Below are positions 23,101 to 41,585 of a DNA stretch of 64,000 nucleotides, piece by piece; the stretch's first letter is position 1, and each line of letters begins with the position of its first letter. Position numbers and translations under genes: made by a program. The stretch is taken from positions 253,829 through 317,828 of the forward strand of contig QKYT01000031.1 in assembly GCA_003550305.1 (NCBI GenBank). The letters are read 5' to 3'. The notes below the pieces were generated by a model, which saw only the letters and a list, made by a program, of their open reading frames with translations, did not search any database and had not been told where the DNA came from. This stretch comes from Glomus cerebriforme. Lineage: Eukaryota > Glomeromycota > Glomeromycetes > Glomerales > Glomeraceae.

Positions 23101-24940
23101 AAGGTGCTGAGCCCAATTTTCAGGTGCTCAAGACGCCTGATATAATCGTTTGTGCTGATAAATTTCTCATCGAGACTTCTCCGGAGATTGTCAAGTATTG
23201 GGATAAGCATAATCTCACCCCTTTTGCTGGTAGAAAGGACGTCAAATACTTTGTCCTTTACCCAGAAAGTGAGTCACTATCTTATCATGTGAAAAATTTT
23301 TTCAGTGAACTGCGGGTCCAGTATGAGGTATTTGTTCTATTTCATTGTATTTTTTTAATATATATTTTTTCTTCCTAAAAAAAAAAAAAAAAATTAATTA
23401 TATTCTAATTATGTTTCAAATAGCTTCATTGTATGTTAGGAACGCATGAACCTGGAATTACCCTAAACTATAAACAAGGCATTGTACCCATTCGTTTAGA
23501 ACGTAAGCTAAACGTCATTTACTGTATTAATTCAAGAAGACAAAATTATTTAAATGATCATCTTTATATTTATATTATTTTAGCACTAAAGGGGAATGAA
23601 ACAGAATTGGATCGAATGATTCGCAGTTACAAGTTAGGATGTGAAAAATTTGGTAAATTAAAATTTTTTATATCGTTATTTGCATAGATTTTGAAAAAGA
23701 TATTTATTGTAATCAATTTTTATAAGGTTCTTCATTGGCATCACATACTGCTAACTTTGAGAAAACACAACTTGTGATCTATCTTATCAATCCATTTGAT
23801 CACTTGACTGCTTATTATGACATATTCAAATGCTATGCTAAATTTTATACGTCTCTTGAAAAATCATTGAAATTAGTCTCAACAAAAAATATATTGAATT
23901 ATGTAATGCCGCAACTCATACCGATCGAACACGTTGTTCGATTCGGTGAAAACTGTATTCGACCATTCAGACAAAGACCTGTTCTCAAAGATTTGGCTTT
24001 CAGTGTATATACACGCTCAAAGTCTTATAGACCACTTTTTATCCTACCAAAACCATCTGTTGTTTCCGTCAGTTTTCGATTGACAGAGAAAGCTCCTCCA
24101 GTGAGAGAACTTGTAGAGTACAACAAAATTTTGCATATGTCATATGGTTTTAGCTTTGATCAACGCAGATTGGTCATGGTTTGGGTTGATATGGAGGGTA
24201 AAAAGCTAGGAAGTTACTCTACTCCAACTTATGAGAACAAAAATCTAGAATCCTTATATAAAGAGACTTGGAGCAGGACTTGCGCTTTTAGTAAACATTC
24301 AGGTGGTTTTAGACAAATTATAATTACCAAAACCGGTGCCATGACGCAGGAAGAAAAAAATTGTAAGTAACAAATTCTACTTAAATTATTATTACATTTC
24401 GGCAATTATGCATCATCGAAGTTTAGGAAATTGGTAAATTAGTTATAAATAATAATAAAAATGTTATTTTAGCATGGATAAAAGTAACGGAAGGCAAAGT
24501 GCCTATTTTTAGTGTCAATTTAGACACAACGCTTGATATCAAACCGATATCGGATGGAAACGGACAAAATTCAAAAATCTGCGGCATGGTTTTAAACCAT
24601 CCGATTCCAGTCAATGGTTTCCGGCCTGAAGCGACAGGTTTTCTTGTCGAAATGAGTAGTAACGAGACTGTATCTAACACCATTCAAGTAAATATCTTTT
24701 TAATTAGTTATTTTCTAGCGTACTATGGTATTTATCTTATAATTATTATATTTAAATTAGGTTGACCTTTTATACAATCCGAAAAAAGATAACGGTAAAA
24801 GTACCGAGGTCATGTGGGACGTACTTAATCAATTCCATGTACTTTCTTTCATGGAAGTGACAACAACTCGCATGTGTTTACCAATTCATGTATTGATGGT
24901 TGAACGCTGTTGCAGGGTGCATTTGGGTGTACCCGCTTAA
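20151..24940 (+). CDS. MED13: Mediator kinase-module subunit MED13
   Basis: Thirteen exons, ends 20151-20216, 20300-20609, 20685-20787, 20877-20954, 21042-21894, 21974-22757, 22852-23013, 23080-23327, 23424-23502, 23584-23652, 23727-24362, 24473-24687 and 24761-24940. They sum to 1261 codons. The N-terminal MED13 domain shows TNVLTVSNIIKVGWCKYIYT, and the C-terminal domain shows LVIYLINPFDHLTAY and ends with RMCLPIHVLMVERC. A long low-complexity acidic/Ser stretch (about 22360-22460) lies between. MED13 links the CDK8 kinase module to core Mediator in the nucleus. The fourth intron (gtgggt donor) is the least certain joint. The next intron-exon joins all keep phase. Confidence 0.88.
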
Positions 24941-25732
24941 TACACTATTGGATCTTTCGATATATTTAATATTGCAATAATTGACTTCCCGGAAATGAAG
25001 ATCATCGACTCGAAAAATTTTGTATATAGAATATTTTTATTTTCTTTACACATTACATCATTTTTTTTATTTTTATTTTGTTACTTTATTACATTATTTT
25101 GTTAAAATAGCGATTTTTTTTTGCATTGTATTTTTTTCGCTATTTTCCATTTATATATTTTTCTTTACATTATGTATATATAATTTTTTAGATAATTTTT
25201 ATTTTTTTTTATTAACTTATCATTATTTACTTATATTCCCTCTCCAAAATTATTATAAATTTTTATTTTATTTCTTTTTTTTATACTAGTATAAAGATAG
25301 TTGAATGATTTCAAAGACATATTTATAGTACTGACATTCTTATTTATAATTGAGTTAGTATTTTTTTTGGTTATTAAAAAAAATGTAATTAAAAAAAAGG
25401 TTAATTTGATTATTTTTATTTTTGCATTAGATAGCATACTAAATTTTAAAAAATTAATCATTTGTGTAAAATTTTTAAAATAATAAAATCATTGAAATTT
25501 AAAATTTGAATGATTCTATCAATTAATCTTTTCTATCATATGATTCTAATTTTTTTTTATGATTTTAATATTATAACTTTTGTTATACAATAATATAATC
25601 TATATTTCTATACAACATAGTATTTAAAATGTTTATTTGAAAAAAAAAGTAATAAATAATGTTCCTTAGGTTTATTTTCAGTCTGGTCCCCCATTTATTC
25701 ACAAAACAAATCTAATACCACAAATATTTATT
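24941..25732. other. Very AT-rich convergent 3' region
   Basis: Convergent MED13 and ATG9 ends are separated by about 790 bp of T-rich sequence. The open frames at 25020-25480 are Phe/Tyr/Leu/Ile runs from poly-T and are not credible genes. Confidence 0.5.
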
Positions 25733-28700
25733 TTACATTGAAGAATTATTAAGTTCATAAAATTGGTTTAATAAACCAATTACTCCACCGTTACGTGGTT
25801 TATCATGCTCATTTGATTCATTTATTTCAACACCACCCATCCTTGCACCTGGTAATAAATATGAATCACCTAATTCACTAGTATAATGTTCCTGACTTGA
25901 ACGAGGAGAATTTAATGGGCTTGAGGGTGGATTACTTACACCAAAACTACGATAAGGTCTGTGTGTTGCATAAGACGGACCAGCATGTGTTTGGCCACCT
26001 TCCATCATTGAATTTAAGTCATCACCACCTCCAATTCCAATTCCGGCATGAGTATAATTTGTTGATTGGGAGCCAATTGGATAACTGAAATGAACATTGT
26101 TATTACTATTGCGCTTATTGTTATTGTTATTTGTTTTAAGGATAGAATCAACAGCTGATGCACGTGCGGCATTTGGACGTTCCGAGTGAACTTGATTATT
26201 AAATTCTGTTAAACGACTAAGATAGAGAGACCCGAACGGATCTGTTGGTTCCCAATCCGGATGATTTGCCTATTAATAAAAAGAATAATAATCAATTAAG
26301 AATGTTTCATTAGTACGTAAAACTATTTGTGATTGGATATTTACCTTGAAATTCAAAAAGCTTTTCTCCATTTTACCATCTTTCGAAAGATAATATTCAT
26401 TTTCAACCTCTGATGCCGGTGCACCATACTAAATATGGTTATTGAAATTGAATTTAATAAATTTATATAAGCAAAAACATACGTAATATATACAATACCT
26501 TGACATTGCCATGCCTTCTGAAATCAAAAATTGCAAAACTGCAAACATAGCCTACACCGTCTACATGAACAGTAAATTCACGAAAGAAATCTATAATTTG
26601 CTGTACGATAAGAATTAAAAGTTAAGAATAAAAAAAATAAAGATTTAATTATTTCAGTTAAATACTAATAAACATTTAAAAGGATATGACTACAATCAGC
26701 GAGAGAAAACCAGAGTATGAAAGGTGTAAAGATAACACTGAAAATTTCTTGAATATACAATGTGACTTTAACTTCAAATAATTGAATGAATTCTCTTCGA
26801 ACCTAAAATAAGTCATAATTAAAGAGTAAATATGAAAAATAACTCTTAAAAAACAAAATATTTTGAATATGCAATTATAAATTGTTACTTCATCCGTATG
26901 TAACCGTCCTCTCCATTCGTCGGGAGAATAATGTGTATGTTCAACAACTTTTTTTAATCTAGCTTCTGGATCAAAAACCAAATGATCATCAGGAATAATG
27001 CTACGACTAACTGCAAATAGCGGTACTAATACACTAGTATAAAAGAAAACTGTTCGTCCAGGTGTAATTTCGAAGCCAAGAAAAAGATCAGGATCAATAT
27101 AAGTAGCCAATATCAATACGGCTGTGAAAGAACCAATTATAAAAAGTATAAATCTTTTGTAAAAAATTCAAAAGTATTAATAGACTTACATATTAGGACA
27201 TTACGAATTAATGTAAGTAACAAAATTTAACTACCTTATAACCAAGATAGTTTTTTCTTTAGGAAATTGGTCAATATATTTATTTGCAGGTTTATAGCTC
27301 TTATCCAGTCTTTGATGAAATAAATGCGAAAGCTCATTAAATTCTCTAAATTTCCATCGCGCAAATTGTGTCCATTGACGCGAACCAAAAATGGAGCCAG
27401 GATCTGACCGATATTCCTAAAAAAAAAAAAAAAAAATTACATACATATAAGGTTTAAAAAAAAACTGATAATTTTAAATTTAATAAGTCTCACCATAAAA
27501 TATCGGAAAAAGAAAAATACAAGCAGATAGACTACTATGAACGGTGCCAAAACAAAATTAAGAATTCCCATAAAAATAATTCGATTACGCAATCTAAATT
27601 AATAATTTCCTTAATCAAAATAAATACATCAATTAAATCTAGAAATAATATATTTAAGTGGCATACCCATGAATTAACTTCTCTCTCTCTTTTTGTACAT
27701 CTTTTATAAATCTCTTTCTAATCTGTCCATGATCATTAAAAACATAATTCAACACGCACCAATTTAAATTCCATTCCATAGTCTTTGTCAAAAAATTTTT
27801 TTTTCTAAGAAACGGAATTGGTATTGTTAAATTTAACAAATCCTTATTGAAAAGTGCTATTAAATAATTATCTTGACGCATTATTCTATTTGAAATATTA
27901 TGAGCATCTAAACGTTGTTGCGGCTGATTATTAACTTGATGGCTTGTTGTTGGATTATTGTCTCTTATTTTAATTATTCGTGAAACTACATCTTGCCATG
28001 AGACAGTTTGCATATCAGCCTAATAATTAATCAAAATTTTTTAAAAATAAAGAAAAAAACACATTTTAAATCATAAATAATAATTAAACTTACGTCAGGA
28101 ATGTCGAGAAGGTACGTATAAAAATTATACATATCAACTAATCCACGAATATCTAATATAAATTTAATAATTGTCCAGATCCAAAAACTGGTAATTAACA
28201 CGAGAAAAAATTTTGTCCATCCAGATAATCTTAAGATGTAATAAATAAATAAATGATGAATAAAATAACGAATATGTTCGTAGTACTAGAATTGATTTCA
28301 ATTACACTTACTGCCCAATACAATTCGGTATTATAACTTGCGACAAACTATCACTTTTACGAACTAATGAATAATCTACACATCCAAGCAAGAAGGTTGA
28401 AAATCCAATCACAAATCCCATAGTTCTAAAATAATAATAAAACTAATAAATTAATGTTTATTTTAAATAAACATTATTTGTTTAAAATAACTTACAATAA
28501 ATTCAGAAATCGATTTAGTAAAATACAATATATTCCTTTTCCGGTATAATATGAATAAACCTGGACTCACGCAATAAGAAAAAAAAATAATAAATCAAAT
28601 TATATCTGTATTTAAAAGAAAGAAACTTTTAAGAACTTACATGTGCAAGAAATAAATCGAGATTCTCTACATTAACCCATTTCCACATTGTTAGTTCTCG

Positions 28701-29033
28701 TATGTCCATCCCTGGGTTTAGATTTAATTTCTTATGACGCTGAGAAGGCATCTCAACAATTAATGAAGGAGGAGCCTCATTACTTTCCTGATCTGAAAAT
28801 GCTACTTCATCTTCGTCATTTTCGGGCAATTGATGGTATTGTTGTTGTTTATGATTTGATAAAGGTTGAAATAACGGAGTTACTGTCCGTGGTGAGGTGG
28901 TATTTTGCATTGTTGGACGTAAAACATAACTATTTGATTCCTCTTCATGTTCTTCTTCATTATCATCATCCTGAAAAGCAACATATGGAGCATCATTTGC
29001 TCGAAAACGGTTAAAAATTGATTGATCGGTCAT
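25733..29033 (-). CDS. ATG9: Autophagy lipid scramblase ATG9
   Basis: Twelve exons: 29033-28641, 28560-28496, 28425-28312, 28229-28094, 28019-27667, 27593-27494, 27416-27235, 27153-26889, 26802-26674, 26600-26499, 26428-26345 and 26269-25733. They sum to 820 codons (819 aa). An acidic N-terminal tail precedes multiple membrane segments. Diagnostic phrases are [51 protein letters not shown] and [20 protein letters not shown]. The Ser/Asn-rich C-tail is variable in the family. ATG9 vesicles seed autophagosome membranes. The exon 9/10 joint was chosen to keep the conserved IIDFFREF block in frame. Confidence 0.95.
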
Positions 29034-29379
29034 TTGGGTAAAGTGGGATTGTTATCTAAAACAAAAAAAAATTTGCTTATATCTGGGGTTCGTAATACTG
29101 CGGTAATCAATAAACTCCGATTGATAAATGCAATTGTGTAACAAAATCGCGCTTACGCTTACACTTAAAACAGGTTTTTTGTGGGAGTCGATCGTTCAAA
29201 AATGATGTTTTTGCTGATCATTAAATTGACTAAACCTGTTGTAAATCTGTAATTATTATTGCCACATACAGTATGACATATGTCACAAATTGTCATCACA
29301 CATGCTACCCAAATTTTTCAAATTTAATTTATTTAATTATATATTCTTTTCTTTTTATCTAATTACCTGATTTTTGAAT

Positions 29380-31534
<2,155 letters not shown>

Positions 31535-31928
31535 TTTTCATTAATGGTTGAGGGGGAAAAGATTGAAAGAACAATTTTCCATCGGCGCGGTCAAATTGGT
31601 ATATGATCTACAAATTTAACTTCTTAAGTCGTAGATGTACAGTATAATGCAATAAATAAGCTTAAGAAATAAAATTGACAACAGAGATAATAATTTCGTA
31701 ATTATCAGATAGAAGATATTTTATCATAATAGAGAAAAATTCGATCGCGTATAAAACATTTTAATTGACTAAAACTTTTGTTTATTAAACCTTATTTGTA
31801 TCGACAGATATGAGTTTCTTTTACTAATATAAAATATTTTTGTGAAAAAATCTATTTTACAAAAAAATTACTAATTACAAAAAAAAAATAAAATAAATTA
31901 AAAATACATGATTATTATTATTGTTTTT

Positions 31929-34832
31929 TTAAAGATTAAAACCTCTACGAGACTTTTTAGAAGACATTCCTCTATCGTCTTCGTCAGAGGAGTATCTTCT
32001 TCTTTTGGATTTCTCTTCTCGCGCATATAATATCTTCTGCATGGCCGCATACTCCTGAAGTCGTTCATTCCTTACTCTGTCTTCCTCTGCGGCTCTCTTT
32101 CGTCTTTCTTCTTCTAATATCGCTTCTTCCGCAATCCTTTGTTCTTCTATACGCCGGTTTTCTTCTTCAACTCTTTTTCTTTCTGTTCTTTCGGCCTCTT
32201 TTTGTTCTTCGATTACCTCGAGCTCCTTCTTCTTTTTTTCGAAACTTCCAATCATTGAGTTTCCAAAGGCTACGCGATTCTTTACTAAATCGCGATCAAA
32301 CATTACTTTTTTATATTCTTCTTTAAGTATCTCTTCAAATGTTTTTGTAGACCATTGTGCCCAAGCAATCACTTTTTTCAATTCCGACAATGAAATATTT
32401 GGAGACGCCGCAGTTATTGGAGCTGTTACTCCCACTTTTGATTGACCTAATTTAGCGTCTCTTATTAATTGAGCGCGGGTTTGTTGGAGCAAAGCAAGGT
32501 TATGAAGCGCAATCTTATGATCTGGCTTCAACCTGAGTGCTCTCTGCGTCCAATCTAAAGCTGTTTCCAATGATTCGAGATTCTTTCGTTCCTTTCCGAT
32601 TATATAATATACTCTTGCAATCCATTCCATTATTTGGTAATCTCTATGTTGATACTTTTTGGAAGCTACTTCATAAAAACGTATTGCGTTGCCATAGTCG
32701 CCTAAAAGAGCACAAGTATGAGCATAATTTATATTGAATTCAGGCTTAGGACAATTTTGAAGTATCTTCCAGAAACCCTCATTTGCTTCTTGCATTCTTC
32801 CCGTTTCTGCCAATGCCACAGTAATTCCATTAGCTGCCCATATATTCCTTGGATTTAAATTTAGAGCTCTTTGGAATAATTCCACAGCTCTCTTATAATA
32901 TGCTTCTCTTTGTGGTTTTTCTTGCTCTTGTTTGATTAGACGTGCTTTAATCAGATATAGACTACCTAATGCCGTTATAGCTACTAAGTCATTTTTTTCC
33001 GCAAGAGAATGCAAGAAATTTCTAGGAGTTTGAAAATCGCCACGTCTTAATTGGTATAGAGCATGTATTTTTTTGACTTCCATATTCTCTTCATCAAGAT
33101 CTAGAACTTCATGAATTATTTCATCAACTTTATGATGATTTTTAAGTTTGTCTTCAATTGCAGCTAGACGTAAACGTGCTAACACAAATTCAGGACTATG
33201 ATCTATAATCTTTTTATAAATATTTCTTGCTTGCTCTGTTTTATGTGCGGCTTCGTTAGCACGTCCCTTATTATAACACACTGTTAATCCACGATATCCT
33301 CCTTTTTCTGGTAATTCCTCAATTATTTTTAAGGCTTCACTATAATGTTCAATTGCTTCATCATAGAATTTAGCTTTAAAAGCCATATTCCCCATTTTAT
33401 TGAGAAGTTCAAATGGAACTGGTCTATGAAGACGTTCATATAATTCCTTTGCCTTTTTCAATGATGCAAGTGCTTTAACAGGATTCTTTTTTTGTTCAAA
33501 GAACCAAGCCTTTACAGTTGAAATATCAGGATTTTTATATTTATCCTCTATGAAAGCTTTTGAGATTCTATCAAAATCATTTAATGCTTTTTGCTTAACT
33601 GATTGATCCGAATCATTAAAGCCAATATGAGCGTTCAATACGCATAAAACTGTGGTAACATCTAAATTTTTGACATTTAGGACCCATAACTTTTCGAATT
33701 CATCTCTAGCTTCTTCATAATAACCATTACGAATTAACATTTGTCCATATCCATAACGCGCCGAGGTATGATTTTCATTAATGTCTATTGCATGATAATA
33801 GTGATAAAAAGCTTTATCATATTCTTCTATAAAGTGGTAAGCTCTGGCAAGTTGATAATGTGTTTCGGATTGCATAAATCGGGAATCTGCATATTTTTCA
33901 GCACGTCTTAATGCTTCAAGAGAAAAGTCCATCTCTTCTCGAAGATAAAACCCATGTGCCAAAAGAATTAAAGCACTTGATTTAGTAGGATCAATGTTAA
34001 GAGCTAATTCCACGCGTTCCATGCCTGCACAATAATTAGCTAATCTCTCTTCGTCCGTCACATCTTTATAAGGATCAAGTTGCTTAGCAATATCAAATTC
34101 AATAGTGGCAAGGAGGATATTAGCCGGTACACTATTTGGATTCATTGCAATAGCCCTATCAAAGGCTTGAACTGCTTCATTAAAACGATTCAATTTATTG
34201 AGGCAAAGGCCAATACCAATACGAGGATCCGGATGTATCATAAATGGATTGAGTCTGACAATTCTTTGATATGTTGCAAGAGCATCTTTGAAGGATTTAT
34301 GAGAATATTGTATACGAGCCAAACCGAAAAGAGCCGGTATAAAGTTTGGCGAGATTCTTAAGGCATTTGAAAATTCGCGATTTGCCTGTACCGGATCTTT
34401 CTTTGCAAGATATATAAGTCCTTTTCCTACTAAAGAAATAAGATTTTGGGGATTAAGCTGAGAAGCTTCATTGAATTTCTCTGTAGCTTGAACCAAAAAG
34501 TGATTTTTTTGGTCGACGTTTGCTTGATACTTTGGTGCTTTGTACATTTTAAAGTAAGTGCTTGCAAGTAAATTCAAACATTTACAACGTTCTTCTATTG
34601 ATCCGGGTGATAAAAGACCTCTTTCCAAAATACTAACGGCTTCTTCAGGCGATTCTCGAATTACGTTGTAAAAAAGTGCAAAGTGAATCCAATATTTCAT
34701 GTCAATGATTTCGCTGCCAAACATATTGAGGGTTTCCCCTGCTGTTCCAAGTTGATCACAGTCAATTTCAACCGTTTGATTCGAGATCGGAAGCGGAATT
34801 TCAACAACTTTTTGAATAGATCCAAAGTTCAT
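31929..34832 (-). CDS. CTR9: Paf1-complex subunit CTR9 (TPR protein)
   Basis: A single uninterrupted frame of 967 aa, unusual among these intron-rich neighbours. The start matches the family (MNFGSIQKVVEIPLP, then WIHFALFYNVIRESPEEAV). Arrays of TPR repeats follow through residue about 770 (for example AKFYDEAIEHYSEALKI). The C-terminal part is a charged coiled coil rich in Glu/Arg/Lys, ending SSKKSRRGFNL. Ctr9 scaffolds the Paf1 complex in RNA polymerase II elongation and histone modification. The start is the first ATG, with no in-frame extension upstream. Confidence 0.95.
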   Translation of the reverse strand: MNFGSIQKVVEIPLPISNQTVEIDCDQLGTAGETLNMFGSEIIDMKYWIHFALFYNVIRESPEEAVSILERGLLSPGSIEERCKCLNLLASTYFKMYKAPKYQANVDQKNHFLVQATEKFNEASQLNPQNLISLVGKGLIYLAKKDPVQANREFSNALRISPNFIPALFGLARIQYSHKSFKDALATYQRIVRLNPFMIHPDPRIGIGLCLNKLNRFNEAVQAFDRAIAMNPNSVPANILLATIEFDIAKQLDPYKDVTDEERLANYCAGMERVELALNIDPTKSSALILLAHGFYLREEMDFSLEALRRAEKYADSRFMQSETHYQLARAYHFIEEYDKAFYHYYHAIDINENHTSARYGYGQMLIRNGYYEEARDEFEKLWVLNVKNLDVTTVLCVLNAHIGFNDSDQSVKQKALNDFDRISKAFIEDKYKNPDISTVKAWFFEQKKNPVKALASLKKAKELYERLHRPVPFELLNKMGNMAFKAKFYDEAIEHYSEALKIIEELPEKGGYRGLTVCYNKGRANEAAHKTEQARNIYKKIIDHSPEFVLARLRLAAIEDKLKNHHKVDEIIHEVLDLDEENMEVKKIHALYQLRRGDFQTPRNFLHSLAEKNDLVAITALGSLYLIKARLIKQEQEKPQREAYYKRAVELFQRALNLNPRNIWAANGITVALAETGRMQEANEGFWKILQNCPKPEFNINYAHTCALLGDYGNAIRFYEVASKKYQHRDYQIMEWIARVYYIIGKERKNLESLETALDWTQRALRLKPDHKIALHNLALLQQTRAQLIRDAKLGQSKVGVTAPITAASPNISLSELKKVIAWAQWSTKTFEEILKEEYKKVMFDRDLVKNRVAFGNSMIGSFEKKKKELEVIEEQKEAERTERKRVEEENRRIEEQRIAEEAILEEERRKRAAEEDRVRNERLQEYAAMQKILYAREEKSKRRRYSSDEDDRGMSSKKSRRGFNL

Positions 34833-35134
34833 CTCTGTAAAGTTTAACGTTGACGATGAAAAATTTATTATTATATTTATGACTTCTATATAAAAGTTTT
34901 TTTTTATTATTATTTACATAAAATTTTTTTAGAATTAAAAAAAAAAAATATTTTTTTTTTTGGTAAACATGTATATGAAAGTATCAGTTTCGTTACTTTC
35001 GTATTTAGTCGCGAAATCCAAAATGAATTTGGAAAATATGAAATAGCGACCAAGTAGTTTGCACTTAGCAGGCTAAAATTTACTGCGGCACGTGACCAAA
35101 TTTTTAAAACTAATTTTTAGGTTTTCTATTAAAT
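34833..35134. other. Upstream region of CTR9
   Basis: AT-rich putative promoter of CTR9. No specific element is recognised. Confidence 0.35.
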
Positions 35135-35302
35135 ATGTTAAATATTATACATAAAAAAATAACCTCAACAGCTGGATTACTATACCGAAATCTTGTACGA
35201 AATAATAAGCCAACTTTTAGTAATACAACAATTATACCTTTGAACCGAGTTCGAGATCACATTTGGCAAGCGGAATTCTTGCCGCAAAATTGCTGTCCAT
35301 AA
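35135..35302 (+). CDS. Possible small mitochondrial-type protein, 55 aa
   Basis: ATG at 35135 opens MLNIIHKKITSTAGLLYRNL, continues through NNKPTFSNTTIIPLN and ends near FLPQNCCP. The first 30 residues are basic, Ser/Thr-rich and free of acidic residues, like an import signal. I do not recognise the family. The frame may be one exon of a longer gene, because the next 700 bp has no other gene. It may also be chance. Confidence 0.25.
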   Translation: MLNIIHKKITSTAGLLYRNLVRNNKPTFSNTTIIPLNRVRDHIWQAEFLPQNCCP

Positions 35303-36066
35303 GAAAGAATTCAGCATATAAGCAAAAGTTGATCATTTTCAAAGTATTTTAAAAAAGATTTATGCTGACCTTACCACCACTTAGCTCTGATAAATTTTGT
35401 TTTCATACCCACAACTTTTAACTACACCAGATCTTGGCCTTCAGGTGGTTGAATCTTAGCAAAACTGTTTGGTAATGAATCGCTTTATCACTAAGTAAAT
35501 TGATTAGATACCCTTTTTAAAGTGCGTCATAATAACTTACCTTAAAAAAACCGAAAAAGAAAAAATTAACAAATACTTGATATTCATGTGCAGTAATAAC
35601 TCGGCTTAATCGGTCAATTTCAGTTTCAGTTTTTTGAATTCAAATAGGATTTCTTTTCGTTCTCACCTTTTTCAATCTTTGAGCCAATTTAGTAACTGTC
35701 AAAAAACATATATTAAAGATTCAGTTAATTATTAATATTAAACAAACTAATTACTTTGTTACTTTTCAAATTCTTTGTGGAACAGTATGATCTTGCATAA
35801 TCAATTATTGATAGTAAATGGAATAATGATTGAAGCTTTATTAGTTATATTAGTTGTTCGAACCTTGGTAGGCTAAATCGCTTCAAAAGATGGTGTTGAG
35901 CGTGTTAGGGTAGTACAAAAGTCGTTTACATAATAATATAAAATATTCTCAAAATATATGGATACGTATTATGAAAACCAGTCAGATTTAAAAATAAATA
36001 ATATTTATAATTTAAAAAGAATACAAAAATGCCACTAATAATAATATTACTAAAATTACACTTAAT
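35303..36066. other. Intergenic DNA upstream of PGM 3' end
   Basis: No gene or repeat is supported. Both strands were read for exons of the small frame at 35135 and none was convincing. Confidence 0.35.
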
Positions 36067-38331
<2,265 letters not shown>

Positions 38332-38640
38332 TTTGCAAAAAAATAAAGTACCGAAATAATGTTTTTAAAGAAATTGCAGAAATTGTATAGTAGTTATATA
38401 CTTATATTGAAGATTTTCGCGTTTATATATTATGTTCAAATGATTTCATAAGCTTCATGGGCTTTTTTCTATATTTGGTTATTCATTAAAGTTAAACTCG
38501 GATTGTGAAACATAGATGGAGACAACGAATTACAATTGAGAATTTTATCCAATTATCAAAATTTTTTCACATATATATATATATTGTTTTTGGGTTAAAT
38601 CAACTTTTACAAATATCGTTCGATTATATTCTTTTACAAT

Positions 38641-41272
<2,632 letters not shown>

Positions 41273-41585
41273 CCTAATTTATTATTATAAATATAAATTT
41301 TTTTGTATTTTATATATAACAATTATTTTTAAAATTTTCCCTCAATAAAAATAACTTTATCAATTTTCTTTAAGAATTAAAATCATAATAAATCTTTTAA
41401 TGCTATTTTAAAAAAGTTCTTTTTAATTAATTAATTTAACCCCCTAACAAAATTATATAACAATATATTTATATATGTGAACGTACAGTATATTAATAAT
41501 ACTTTTTTTTAAAATTCTCTAAAAAAAAAGAATATAGTCTATCAAAAAAAAATAATAATAATTTCTTTTTTTAAAAAAAATTTTC

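Noticed and set aside
25020..25483. Overlapping Phe/Tyr/Ile-rich frames
   Set aside because: Arise from poly-T runs between convergent genes and appear on both strands.
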